64,000 bases of DNA from Isoetes taiwanensis (Eukaryota; Streptophyta; Lycopodiopsida; Isoetales; Isoetaceae): positions 746,001-810,000 of the forward strand of contig JAJEKV010000146.1 of assembly GCA_021234155.1 (NCBI GenBank), written 5' to 3'. The notes under the pieces are model-generated. The model was not told where the DNA came from and did not search any database. It worked only from the letters and a program-made list of their open reading frames with translations. This document shows, one piece after another, positions 11,594 to 23,255 of the stretch; the stretch's first letter is position 1; each line of letters starts with the position of its first letter. A program made the translations under genes and the position numbers.

Positions 11594-13290
11594 TTACCCG
11601 TCTTTCCCAGAAAAGATTGGATCATAATTGTACATAAGCAAATTTTCCTCTTCTTCAATTGAAGATGGCATGTGAGATGATTTACGTGCCTCACTGTAAA
11701 AGACAACAAAGTTAGTGTACTTGTGTATAGATACTATACTAAATTTCTCTTGGCACCTTATAAAGAAGTTTGCTGCACTTTGAGTGACCTGAATTGCTTC
11801 AGAGCTATGAGGAATAGTGTTGATACTCCATTCAAATGCATTTTTCTGCATCAAATCTTACTTTGATTTTAAAGTACTACTCTTCATTTTCTTCATCTAA
11901 ACTTCAATCTTGGAAGGCTGGTTACCTCAGGATGCCATTGGACACCCGTTACTGGATACTTACGTCCCTCCACAGTTGAAACATATTCCTGCATTTAAAC
12001 TTCCGGCTATTCATTTCTGACATCCATTTTACATGCGCACATGAATAAAATCTGGCCTCACCTTGCCCTCCTTATCTTTGGTTACAGTTAAAACTTGAAA
12101 GAAGTCTGACAAAGGTCCATTTGTTTCCCAAGTTACTGGTGAAAGTCCATGCTGTACAAGTACGACAAAATCATTTTCTGGGTATATTGTGAAGTTTGTA
12201 AAACCTCACCACATGATTTTCCATTGCCAGACTCTTGTTACTGATTTGCGCAAGAACGTCCTTTGGAAACCTGCACAAAACTTACAATGCATTTGTATGG
12301 CCCTTAAAATGCAAGCAGTCCAGAAGCAAAACCATCAGAGGGAGTTTTTTAATATCCCAAACCAAAAAGCATCAGCAGACACTCTCCAGGGCCAGCTAGT
12401 AAAGACTATCAGATCAATACCATGAGAACATGTTCCTGTCTTTTGCCCAATCACCAACAAATGTCAAAGGACCTGGTTGTTGTTCTGCAGAAAAATGCTC
12501 CAATATAGAGTGGTTCTGGAATAAGATGATTTATGTGGTTATTATACATGAATAAAACACTGAGCATGAGGGGATTCAACCTAAAACTTAACAGGCCAGT
12601 ACACCAACCTGGCTCACAATGATGCTAAGTAGCTCAAACCCCAGACAAGTCCCCCATAAAGGGAAATAATCTCCTTTATCATTTGCCTCTAGAGTCATCT
12701 GCAGAAATTGGAAAGTGCCCCCTCAACATGCTGTAATTACAAAGGACTTAGGCCAAGAAGTGGTTTACCTTAAAAAGCTTTTCTGCAGTGTGGTAGAAAG
12801 GGCCATCATTCAAAGAAGAACCACCTCCAGGAAACAGAATCCCATTTATGGCTGCAAATTTCTGCGCATGCCGACACAAGAAAAAAAAGGGGGGGAAAAT
12901 AAACCCTTTTAACTGCTGGTTGAATGTGATCAGCAGAAATGAAAGATTGGGGAGGATACATACCGATAGTAAGGATTCCTCGGGCTCATTGTACAAAAGG
13001 GGAACAGCTCTTGCACCACCAGCTTCTACAAATTTGACATAGGATGCAGCAATATATGACATGTTGGTCCGGCGGGGATCGTCAAAGGGCAACTTATTGA
13101 TGAATCTATGCCCATCTCCGTCTCCTGGCTGTGAAAGAATCCCAATGAGAGGCCTTGTATTCTGTTTCTCGGCATTGCTGCTTTGCTCAGACCATCTTCT
13201 GATTCCAGGCTGGATTCGGGCCTCTGTGCCCCAAACATATGCAAAGATTAACAGAAATATGAGTAATAAAAAGGGTCCATTCAAAGCCAT
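11594..13290 (-). CDS. GGH: Gamma-glutamyl hydrolase (folylpolyglutamate hydrolase), nine exons
   Basis: It removes gamma-linked glutamates from folyl- and antifolate polyglutamates, in plants mainly in the vacuole. Exons on the minus strand, all with GT-AG introns and a consistent frame: 13290-12964, 12861-12769, 12698-12609, 12515-12421, 12270-12210, 12151-12062, 11988-11926, 11845-11757, 11693-11594. The product is 335 aa, close to the usual plant length. The chosen ATG (13290) opens a hydrophobic signal peptide ([18 protein letters not shown]); an upstream in-frame ATG at 13359 would bury it. Class-I glutamine amidotransferase-like fold: [13 protein letters not shown] at the start, [10 protein letters not shown], nucleophile Cys158 in GTCLGFE, His221 in MENHV and His271 in QWHPE. 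The C-terminal tail is acidic ([13 protein letters not shown]). No broken exon is visible, so the gene is probably functional. Confidence 0.93.
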
Positions 13291-13639
13291 CTGCAGAGCG
13301 GAAATGAACTTACAGATAGAGGGCAGCATCAATGAAAACAAATTTATATATATTCGCAATCGGAAGGATTCATGACATCCAAATCTTCCGTTTCGCGCTT
13401 TTCAGGAATAATTGGACATCATGTTGCGTGTTCTGTTGCGCACGCAATGAGCTCCATAAATAATTTGTCACTGTCACATCATAAAGCCTGGGTGCCCAGC
13501 CCACAGTATGGACTCGATAGTTTTCAGGTGCGGCAGTCAATCTGTGCCGTCTGCAAGGCCGGGGCATCCCAGCCGTCCATGCTGGTGCCCCACTCGCAAC
13601 TGAATACCGAGGATACCCGGGCGATACGTATATATATCG

Positions 13640-13801
13640 GAGGCCGTCATGTTATAACAATAGGCATATCCGTGGTATATCCATGTCTTTGACATGTTAT
13701 AGCCACGCCCAAAAAGAATTACACGGCGTTTTTGTGAACTTAGCAGATTTTTTGCCATTTAAGGCTGGCTATAACATGCCCATGTCCAACATTTACCGCG
13801 A
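13640..13801. mobile_element. Possible diverged MITE related to the 57.6-kb element
   Basis: Two partly complementary arms, one containing GACATGTTATAGCC and the other GGCTATAACATG, flank a spacer. The spacer resembles that of the 57627-57808 element (ACACGGCGTTTTTGTGAACT here, ACACGAGGTTTTTGTGGACT there). Ends and target duplication are not clean. Between 13291 and 14880 I otherwise see no gene. Confidence 0.4.
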
Positions 13802-14261
13802 TGGCGATATCAAGGGCAACTCACTACTGAGATAAAATAAAAACAACCCAAAAACCTGGCAAAAAGCGCAACCGGAGGTTTTTGGGCAGTATTAGGCTTG
13901 AATTCAGTTTCTATTAGGCCTAAAGAAGCATGTACTAGACAAAGGAATACTCAAAATAAGCATTCATCAAAAAATATATAATGGAGAGTGCAATTTTTTA
14001 TTTCTATTCGCCCATCCAATTTTTTTTGGGCGCAATCTAAGTTTATGCTTTGATGCCACATGTTTTTTAACGTCTAAATAGCAGGTTCTTTTTACTTTAG
14101 AAGGACTCCTCAAATTTTGTACCTGAAACCCTAAAATTTGGAGCAGAGGAGTTTTTGATGATCCATGGTGCGTAATCAAGTACTTCAAGATAGAATTTTG
14201 ACTAGAACAAATTCAAAAAGGTTTAATTCATGAAATTTTGACAACCCTAGGTCCTACTAGC

Positions 14262-14550
14262 TGAAAATCACTCATCAGCGCCAAATGGTTATTCGACGAT
14301 TTCAAAGAGACATTTCGCACGGAGTAAGTGATCTTATCACTTCTGAGCCGGGGGCTTGCTGATTTTTCGAGATGAAATATGCCACATAGCATAGAATGAT
14401 AGGAGGAAATTGGTTTACGAAGTTACCCCATCTTGAAATAAAATTTGTTTGTTGCACTTATGGAAATCACTCACTCCGCACCAACGGCTGTGCGAAAGTT
14501 TTGGGGAGGCCTTTCGCGCGGAGTAAGTGACTTGATCACTTCTACTCCGT
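14262..14550. repeat. Pair of ~85-bp direct repeats
   Basis: Two related segments, about 14265-14345 and 14463-14548, share AAATCACTCA, CATTTCGC/CCTTTCGC and GCGGAGTAAGTGA followed by TCACTTCT. Identity is moderate. No coding content. Confidence 0.5.
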
Positions 14551-14880
14551 GAATACATAGTGTAATTCCAAAAACAAAGAAAAACATATTTTATTAGCTG
14601 TGGAAATCAAATACATACTATTTTTAATAACATTACTTAAGCTTTAGTTATGTCCTAAGGTCTTATCCCATATCCTTCGGCATAACCATAAGTCTCTTTG
14701 CATGTATTGCGCAGACATTTGCTTCCCCGAATAATTGTATTACACATATATAATTCTGTTTCCTTAGATTCGATTCTTTTATGCCTTTAATATTTTAGTG
14801 ACACGTACCCAGTCTTTTTCCTGGGTACAACCGCCGGCAAAGTTTTTAGACGGATTTGTGGAAGCCCTGCACTTAAAAAT

Positions 14881-15663
14881 GTGGATTCCGACGTCTCAAT
14901 TGAGCTCCTGGAAGTAGAAAACGAGAATGAAGATCCAGCTTTTCTGAAACGGCAGGTAATGAATGGAGTTAGGATACATTCATTTGGGAGGAATCAGAGA
15001 TTTACGCCTCCGTCCACTCCAGTGGGTCTGAGAGCAGCTCTTGAAAAGAGGTTCAACAATCTGATCCAAAATGGCCAGGCTCCGGCCTGCGTCGTCATGG
15101 ATATGCTCATGGATTGGGCTAGCCAGACAGTTCGGGCATGTGGCTTGCCTTCCTATGTGCTATATACTTGTGGGGTTGTTTATTTAGCCATTTCTTTTCA
15201 GCTCCGAGATCCAGATTCGGCAGCACTGCAGTGTTTGCCTGCCGTAGAAGGCCTGCCTCATATTCCCTGGGATGAGTTGCCTTCTTTTCTCACCAATCCA
15301 TCCCACCCCTTTTACCCTGTGAAGCGTTCCTGGGATCAGGAGCTCATACACGCAGACGGGATCCTCTTGAATACATTTTCTGTGCTGGAAGGCAGAGTGT
15401 TGGATGCTATTAAGTACAAAATCCCTGCTACAAAATGTTTATCAGACAAGATCTTCCCCATAGGGCCGCTTTTAAGCACAGAGTATTTTGGTGGCAAATC
15501 TCATGAAAACGGAATCGGAATGCAGAATGATGTGGAAAAAATGTGCGAAGAATGGCTGGATAGGCAGGAAGCAGGGTCTGTGTTGTATATTTCGTTCGGG
15601 AGCTGGGCGGCAATAAGCAAGGAACAGATGGTCGCCTTATCCGTTCTGTCAGGACCATATTAA
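14881..15663 (+). pseudogene. UDP-glycosyltransferase (UGT) fragment
   Basis: About 260 codons of a plant family-1 UGT, enzymes that move sugar from UDP-sugars to small molecules. Visible are the acceptor-side block with the dyad Asp in CVVMDMLMDW, ACGLPSYVLYTCG, the PWDELPSF loop, the inter-domain region (KIFPIGPLL) and CEEWLDRQEAGSVLYISFGS at the start of the C-terminal domain. The first ~65-80 residues with the catalytic His are missing; the frame opens at a GTG with no ATG and non-coding DNA upstream. The match ends after EQMVALS at about 15645, then LSGPY and a stop. The PSPG sugar-donor box is absent here and in the following kilobase. A fragment cut at both ends with no internal stop points to a captured or truncated copy. 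Confidence 0.85.
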
Positions 15664-16845
15664 TGTTAGTACATCTTCGTATAATTCCTCAATACTACAA
15701 GCACAGGCCGCAAACCAATCAAATGTCATGTTACATTCAAACTTATCACGTGGAACATTAACCTTTCGAAGCCTTAAGAACTAGCCATTCCCTCAAAAAC
15801 CCAAATCATTCCAAACATAATCTAAGTAACGAAAGCATTCATGACGGAGCTTAACAAACCCATTTTAGACTATGAGAAGCTTGGAATCTTCAAATAGAGG
15901 GGTACAGACTACAAGAAAAAGGGAGGAAATGATCTCATTGAACAGATACAAGCAGATGGGCCAAAATACGAAGGAAAAAGCAAGACAGAGAGGCCAAATC
16001 AAACCTCATTGCAGAAGAGGGCAAGCTCTGATGCCAAAGAAGAAAAAAACAGAACCCAACAGTGAAAAACGGCGATGAAGATCAAAGGAGAGCTACGCCC
16101 TTCAATGCCGTGCGCGCAAAGCCGATCCGGTCCGGAACCAAGCCGCCAGCTCCGGCCCAAACCAGCAAGTTCGGCACTGGCTCGGAAGATTCTTCGTCTC
16201 TAGGAAAAGCTTCGCGTTTTAGGCTCGGCCTGTATGCCCCTGGCTCGGGTCCTTTATTTACTGCGTCGTCCGGTTGCCTAGATTTGTGTTGTGTTTATTG
16301 TGACCTGCTTTGCCGGTTTCCCTCAGTTAGTCCGATTGATGGGACTAGTTGAGTTGTCATTTCTGATGAGTGTGTTTATTACAAGGTCAAAGGGCATAAA
16401 TGGCTAACTATTGTCCATGGTTTCCCCATTAAGTTTCATGTTAGAACAACTTTGAAAGTAAATCAGCAAACAATGGCATGCATGGCATACAACAATTTTT
16501 TTATAAGCCCTAATTATTGTTGCCTTCCATTTCGACAAGGGTCCAAATTCTCTCTCCTATTTCCTTGGGTTTAATCTCGGCCGTTGGATTAATACACTTT
16601 GTATTTAAATGATGTATTTGATGCCTATACGGAACGTATAATATGAGCTGGTTTACGGCTGTAGCATCTGAACCGTGGCGACAATATCTTAATGGTTGGA
16701 AATTAGTTTGTACGTATGGTATTATAACAAAGCATTCTACATGACGTGTACATGAAACAGCCGTTGGATTTATTGGCACGTATGCTGGGAGATTCTTTTT
16801 TAAGCGCTTCTTTTGTTCTTAGGATTATCATCCAGGCAACCCCAA
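15664..16845. other. Intergenic, nothing recognised
   Basis: Several open frames of 60-96 codons occur, the most GC-rich at 16062-16352, but none resembles a known protein. No element ends could be identified. Confidence 0.4.
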
Positions 16846-16919
16846 ATCTTGGAGCCTGGCATATGGATTAAGTCATCTTCATCTTGGAGCCTGGCATATG
16901 GATTAAGTCATCTTCATCT
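16846..16919. repeat. 35-bp tandem duplication
   Basis: Two identical 35-bp units starting ATCTTGGAGCCTGGCATATG, followed by the first few bases of a third. Exact identity suggests a recent event. Non-coding on both strands as far as I can tell. Confidence 0.9.
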
Positions 16920-17086
16920 TTTGCATAGACACCTGCAGATGACAGGCCAAACAGATGAAAAGAGTTCGTTTTAGGCCCTTATAGAATTGTGACTATCAGT
17001 AATAATGAAGTTGGTATTAATTTTTTGTTCTGAACTTAGATTCTTTTGATTTAATACAAGACATATTTCGTAACGAGTCGTTATGG

Positions 17087-17462
17087 TCAATATTCTTCTA
17101 TCGTGCGGGCACTGAACACAAGACAAAAAAATGCAGGTTCAAATTCTGCATGTTCTAGCATGTATAGACGTGTTGGGGAAGCGAAACGTTCGCGGCGGCC
17201 TTGGCCGCCGCGATAAGTTTCTTGTTGTATTAATTCGGCTTCCACAGCTTCTTGGCAACATCGTAGCATGGTTAGAATAACCCTAAGTTTAGTTTTAAAA
17301 TCTTGTACTATCTCCCGAACCAATCCTTCAAAAGGGGCCTGCCTTATCAATAAATTTGTATACTGTTGAAAGTGTCTGATCTCCCGGAAGACTCTGGCAT
17401 GCTTGGAGTGGCGCACACTTTTTAGTGATTCCGGTTTAGGATGTGAAGGTTTAACATTCTAC
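17087..17462 (-). pseudogene. Histone H3-like segment
   Basis: The minus-strand frame at 17416-17087, open upstream to about 17462, contains a clear match to the H3 fold. [19 protein letters not shown] fits alphaN/alpha1, then come [14 protein letters not shown] and [10 protein letters not shown] (alpha2). More than half of about 52 residues match canonical H3. The residues TNLLI and APF are more typical of the centromeric variant CENH3, while loop 1 has canonical H3 length and QDFKT is canonical. Upstream, the usual RPGTVAL block is replaced by HSKHARVF. Downstream the frame leaves H3 after AELIQ, so alpha3 and its LFEDTNL lead-in are missing. It could be a diverged pseudogene or one exon of an unusual gene. 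Confidence 0.6.
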
Positions 17463-17489
17463 CTTGGTCCCTGAACAAACTTTGTCCTT

Positions 17490-18155
17490 GTCTAAGTTAG
17501 ATACCAATGATTGTGCCTCTTCCTCCAGCGCATGTACTCCTTGCATACTTTCCTTTTTCTCTCAAAATCAATATCATGCTTGAGCTTGGAAGGTCTTTCA
17601 CCAATCTTATACTTTTTATCAGACTTCTTGGTCTTGGGGCATACTGGAAATGGTGGTGCGGCATCATATTTTTCCTCAGGAACTTCTTCTTCCTGTTGCT
17701 GTTGGGGTTCATATATCACTAAGGTTCCTCCTGATTGATGATCTTCTCTCAATTTTGTGCATCACTCTTGCTACTATCGTTGATGTCCACAAGTTGCGCT
17801 TCCCCTTTTTTCCTTCCTTATCTAGTGTGCCACCAGATCTTCTTATCCTTGGTGAGTGGTGTGTAGATGCAGACTTGATAGGTGAGGCTGGCAATGTTGG
17901 GGATAAAAGTGAAGATGAGGATGGAGATGGGGGTAGGGATATGGATGGGGAGGAGACTAATGCTGATGAAGATAATGATGGGATTGGAGATGGTGAGGGA
18001 GACACCGAGGGTGATGATGATGACAACGTTGTATGATATCCAACTAAATAAATTTCAATGGCATTGAGCAGAGGTGGCAATGTATAGGGCAAAACATTAG
18101 GAATTGCAGCCAATAACATGACAGCTTTTATTTCTTTAGGTCCTATTAGCAACAT
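17490..18155 (-). CDS. Uncharacterised low-complexity coding-like segment
   Basis: Not recognised. Two overlapping minus-strand frames: 18155-17709 is Ser/Pro-rich (long runs of SSSPSVSPSPSP type) after a hydrophobic start. 17752-17492 contains a Gln/Glu run (PQQQQEEEVPEEKYD) then a lysine-rich stretch (KTKKSDKKYKIGERPSKLKH). Both strands are open because of a GAT/GGA-rich tract at 17885-18030, so coding status is uncertain. It lies between the H3-like segment and the larger unknown coding region, on the same strand. 18156-18825 holds nothing I recognise. Confidence 0.3.
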
Positions 18156-19175
18156 GATTGAGTCTCCCTGATATACAAAAGAACCAAAGAGGTGAAATCA
18201 TGAGGGTAAAATATAGATATAGGCTGGACTGGTTAGAGAACACATTAAGAATGTCCAAGAGTCATTTCACATGGATGTTGGATTTTTAATGCTTAAGTAT
18301 TGCTTTGTCTATTAGTATTTTGCCCCTTTCCAATTCTACATACCAATTAATGAAAAGATGCTAGACAGCACATCACCATGCAAATGTAGAAGGAATAGAA
18401 GATCGCATATACTCTAACGAAACAAGAGGAAATAATAATTTGCAAAAACACTGTTTGAGAGGCATCTTCCTACTGCCTCACTGTTTTGAAGCAATCATAG
18501 AAGAGACACCCTAGTAACATGGTTTGGCTTTGCGATAATGATGTGGAAAGTCTTTCAAATGTCCTCAACCGCAGAGAGATAAGGACTTATACCAGGATGA
18601 GCATATTAACCACATCAAGGGAGAGACACTAATGTAGATTAATATGATTGACTAAATGACCTCCATATCAACAATTAAGAACAGTCACTTGTTCCCCTCT
18701 CCCACAAAACTTAAGTATGTAATTGACTACCTAGTAAAAATTAGAGAAATAAATTGAAAACATCTATAAAAACATAAGTGAAATGGAAAAGAACATTACA
18801 ACACCCCTGGAGTCATAGGAACTCTTCAACATGGGAACAGTTTCATCGGCATCCATGAACGCTTCCTCTTTGGTGCAGTCCCAGTATGACCAACTTCGAC
18901 GGAGCTTGAGTTGCAGGTTTTGGAAAGCGTTGTCGCGAAGAATCGTGACAATTTCCCATCCTTTTTATGCATCATATGGCACTTCCAATCCTGCAACAAC
19001 CCGATAATAGATATACAATTCATAAGTCATCCCTTATACTTCAAAGTCCTTAAGAAAGAGAGACAAGGAATATAGAAAAAACAAATTCTTGTATTAAAAA
19101 GGGCATCAAAATTTTTGATGCAATAATACATATATCGTAGTGGCCAAAGGCCATACTTAGTAATTCCACATATAT

Positions 19176-20530
19176 TTAGGAGCTAGGCCCTGCAGCTTGA
19201 TCCATTGGTGTAGGAGGTGGTGGCGGCTGCCGATGGCGCGGTAATGTAACCCCTGGATCAACTGTGGTGGCTGCAAGAGAAGCAACCTCTGGTGGATAAG
19301 CAGTGGCCAAAGGGGCCGCCACTAGGAGCTTCATGCTCATCCACGGTGCTATGTCCTGTCCCAAGGCCGTAAGAGCGAAGTCCCGGCGCACAAGCACATA
19401 AGTGAAAGTGCGATAAGGAAGCTTCTTATAGCCGGCCAGGGTGGACAAGGCACGGAGGTTCCACCACGTTGCTTCGGCCTCTGGGGCCAGGTCTCGTGGC
19501 ACAAAAAGGACCTATTCCTGCCAGAAGGCTGATAGGAAAAACCGTGTGAGGTGGTTCCCCAACGCTTTGACCTCTGGTGTGACCGAGGTAGCGGCTTCCT
19601 TGTCGAGGTCCATGGTGACCTCTTCTTCCTCAAGCTCTTGCTTTTCCTCCTTCAGATGACTGGGATTATGGTAGAGAATGATCTTTCCCTTCTTCATCCG
19701 ACTCGGAAGGAACATCGACCATATTGATATTTGGGACGTGAGGTCCCATGGCCATAAAAGTTTCCTGAGGAGGCTGAGATGGGGGATCTTGAAGCATAAG
19801 ATCCCTGAGCCGGAGGAGCGTGTCAGCCGGTTCGATGGTTTCTTGGTGAAATTGGAGCAGCTGTTGTACCTCTGTAGGGATCTCAACTGGCGTAAAGTCA
19901 ATAAAGTCATCCATGCAATACTCAGCGAGCTCATAACGCACTTGTGCTTTAGTTCGGCCCTTCAAGCCAGCCACTACATGGTACGTCCACATGATATCCT
20001 CCAATAGGAGGTATTCCTACCCCTGGTGATAAATGACTGGGAGGGCGTCCAACCTAGTCAGCCGTGCTCCCTGATCTCGGTGTGGCGGCATCTGTTCTGT
20101 CAATTGCTTCCACCGGACAAAGTCATCCTCGCGGATGTACTCATGGTCTTCCTCATCCGAGGACTCAGGTACCTTGCCCTTCTCTGCCGGCAGAGTGTCA
20201 TCCTCCACATACTGGTCCATAAGAATGGCCAGTGCGAAGGCCACTTCAAGGTACTGCTGGCCTTCATGTGTCACCACTGGTGGATTGCGGCCCCATCTAA
20301 GCTTGCCCTTAAGAACATCATATGCATGAGTGTCCCCTCCCAACATCTCCCTCGCTATAGCTCTCTCTAGGTAGAGCTGGGGCGGATCCCCCAAAGGAAT
20401 GCAAAGAGGAAGCATCACTTGAGTATAAAACTCAAGGAAGCCCGCATAGTCAGGATGGCTCTGCATGTTGGCGATGAGGAGAAAGGGTTGTAGGAGGTCA
20501 AAGGGGACTTGAGAGTCCCAATGCTCTCCG
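19176..20530 (-). pseudogene. Uncharacterised degenerate coding region (~440 codons)
   Basis: Not recognised. The minus strand is nearly open for 1.35 kb and clearly GC-richer than its surroundings. The first part runs from about 20530 through VPFDLLQPFLLIANM and HPDYAGFLEFYTQVMLPL to 20017, where one in-frame TAG follows VIYHQG. The same frame continues to 19666 (KGRTKAQVRYELAEYCMDDF, acidic SDEEG). A one-base shift near 19670 moves to the frame that continues through EEEEVTMDLDKE, one in-frame TAG after FFLSAFWQE, and on to 19176 with a Pro-rich end. One domain-like core plus acidic stretches resembles a transposon accessory or gag-like protein, but I can name no family. Another same-strand frame lies at 19023-18826. 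Confidence 0.45.
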
Positions 20531-21084
20531 TCTTAGTACCATTGGAGCAGGATTGGGGTCGTCGTTGGAGCTGCAAGGCGTGGAGGAGGAAGAAGGAACA
20601 AGATAAGCAAGAGATAAGAAATGAAACACCCAGGGCCTCATATTGTCAATTATTAAAATGGCTAAGTGTGTCAACATTGAGCAAGGTTAAAACATGAGGC
20701 ACATTGCTCATGGCAACATTAAAATGGCAGATGAGCCTGACAACAGCGAGAAAATAGGATTTGCCAATATTACCAAATAAGAGTTATTGAAGATGAGTGT
20801 CACACCCTTCAGAATTGCCCAACATTTGCACATATTCGAGCAGATATACCAGGTTGGTTACACTTAATCATCCACTACATGTGATATTGTGTACGCCTTC
20901 AGTAATGGCACTAACATCATATATCTATGAGGTGCTAGACATGTGAGCTCAATTGTCTCTCTCACTACACCAACATGTACAAATAATACAGACTCTGTTC
21001 TTAATCTTTTTTTGTTTTGAGTCCCATAAGTCCCTTGGTCACTGTGGATGATAAAACTTAATTTAATTCAATTCAATGAACATT

Positions 21085-21272
21085 AAAAATGAGCAAATAA
21101 TTCAATTCAATGAACATTAAAAATGAGCAAATAATGGCATGCCATTATATGCGATTACATGGTAATGGGACGTTGACATATTTATGGTAAAGCTCTCGAT
21201 AGTCATAACCTGCCCCTGAAGTAGGAAATCCATAGTCTTGTGGTGGTAGGAAATCCATAGTCTTGTGGTGGT
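21085..21272. repeat. Two short tandem duplications
   Basis: Around 21066-21133 a ~36-bp unit with TCAATGAACATTAAAAATGA occurs twice. At about 21222-21271 a 25-bp unit GTAGGAAATCCATAGTCTTG plus five bases occurs twice in perfect copies. The rest of 20531-21477 shows no gene. Confidence 0.8.
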
Positions 21273-21477
21273 ACAGGAAAGGTATGAGATGTTTGGTCCT
21301 TACAAAAATGTCTGCACAAGCAAAACCCTCCTAAACTTATTACCAATACAACAGCTACACCTCCTATTGTTATATCAATAATCTACTTATTTTCTATGAG
21401 GACTACAGAAATGCCTGAAATCATTGGTCCTGCTTCATAGCAAATTCAATTGACCTCAGTTGAATCATCTCTACATC

Positions 21478-21750
21478 CTACACAATTGTTCCGGACTTCA
21501 CTGCTGCCTTTGTCGAGAACGAGTAAGGCCTACACATACCTCCAGCTTCAGAAAAAACATCAAAGCTTTCTTTGATGACAACCCATTGCACATAAATATC
21601 AAAAAGCCTCCTTCCCTTGAGAAATAATGTCTCCATAAAATACAGAGTAATAATGTAGGAACCTGGTTTCAATTCAGTGCCATGGTATCCCATGGAATAA
21701 CTGAATTCTGTGCCACTCCCTGCGTTAAAGGCAATGACTGTCTTATCTCC
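21478..21750 (-). pseudogene. Malectin-like domain exon (receptor-kinase type), fragment
   Basis: Minus-strand translation gives the carbohydrate-binding malectin-like pattern of plant receptor-like kinases. Residues include AFNAGSGTEFSYS, LKPGSYIITLYFMETLF (the usual pGsY.v.L.FaE), GRRLFDIYVQ and EAGGMCRPYSFSTKAAVKSG. The frame is open from about 21750 to 21478. Upstream (21751-22124) frames are broken, and no kinase domain or LRR is found nearby. It may be one exon of a gene with large introns or, more likely, a remnant. 22125-22948 holds nothing I recognise. Confidence 0.6.
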
Positions 21751-22948
21751 TTATTGGAAGATTGAAGAATCGTCAAGATGGCAGTATGCCACTTAGCCTG
21801 TTATGGCTAAAAGAAGCCCCTTCAAGCAGTCACTTTTGCCATAGCCATCAGAAATTGTCCCAGACAAGTTAGTGAACCCAAGATAAACCTGAACAATCTT
21901 GTAAAATTGATTTTGAAAGGGCTCCACTGAAGTTGTTTCTGAAGAGATAGATGTGCTGCAAAGATTTCATGTCTTGCAAAAAGTACCGGTTGGCAGAAGA
22001 CATTTTTTTTCACAAATGCAGAGTCGTGAAATTTTGCAGACCAGTGATTGATGCAGGAACATTTCCACACAATTGATTGGATTAAAGCCAGACCATAGCA
22101 AGGTTTGATACTGTTCAGATCCAAACTAATAAGACTGCTTAGAGAGAAGATGAAAGGGATATCTGCCCTCTCAATGATTACCCCTCCAAGGTCCTCCTCG
22201 CAAAGATGCTATCAAGCTTCTATAAACAGCAAGAAGACATCACAATTTCGTATAGAAAGTTAAGATCTCGAATATACAATCACAGTTATGAAGATGATGG
22301 TAAATCACAGAATTGTACGTTCTGAACTTTCTTTCTACCTGCCAAGTAGACGACTATACATTACAACTGAGGAACAATTTTTCAAAACTCCTATGTGTCC
22401 ATAAGTACCGCAGTGTGCAACCTGTTTAATCATCGTGCATACTGCAGTGCTTCAACCTCTTTAAAGTGCCATAGTTATTTCACAACAGAAGACCCTACCT
22501 TAGCTGTTTCCAGTCATTTAATGCTTTTTATGTGTCCTTAACAGAGCAACCAGCATTTGATGTTATAAAACACCTTTCAATTCAATCATTATGATGTGAA
22601 AGCCATAACTCCGTATCAACTGTACTACTTTCAAACCATAAGATAATCAATCAACGTGTTTTGACTGAATGAAACGTCATGGTTATACAAATATAACCTG
22701 GCATATTTGCTCCACCCATAAACCATTTCTGATAATTCTTACCAAACATATAGTCTCTTCCTGGATAAAATTTCATTGATCTTGGTCCTGTCAGCTTTTT
22801 AGAACATCTTCACTTTCTTATCACGGGATCAGATAGCATATACTTTACAAGTTTTGAAGCATATATCAAAATGCTGATCAAACTGGTATCCATATCATAA
22901 TGCAGATTTTGATAAACCACTTTTAGGCACCCTCATTTAATACAAAGT

Positions 22949-23255
22949 AGGTTTGTCATGAATTGACAAATCAAAAAAACTTAGTTTGACACCCTACTAC
23001 ACGTACTACATCAGGTGAACTGTAGAAGGCTGAGACAAACTCATGTCAATGTGCAATAGAAGGTTTTGAATACTAGATGTCTCACTGTAAGAAAGATGGA
23101 CCATCAGGTTTGTCATGGATTGACAAATCAAAAAAACTTAGTTTAACACCCTACTACACGTACTACATCAGGTGAACTGTAGAAGGCTGAAACAAACTCA
23201 TGTCAATGTGCAATAGAAGGTTTTGAATACTAATAAGAAAGACGGACCAGCCTGT
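22949..23255. repeat. 157-bp tandem duplication
   Basis: Two adjacent copies (from 22949 and from 23106) begin AGGTTTGTCATG and share TACTACACGTACTACATCAG and GTGCAATAGAAGGTTTTGAA with few mismatches. They sit just downstream of the COMMD2-like gene's stop codon. Confidence 0.85.

Noticed and set aside
17087-17170. tRNA-like T-arm (GCAGGTTCAAATTCTGC)
   Set aside because: No matching acceptor stem, D-arm or anticodon arm could be folded around it.
17650-18036. Acidic plus-strand frame (EDEDGDGG-type)
   Set aside because: Low-complexity GAT/GGA tract open on both strands; no domain and no start context.
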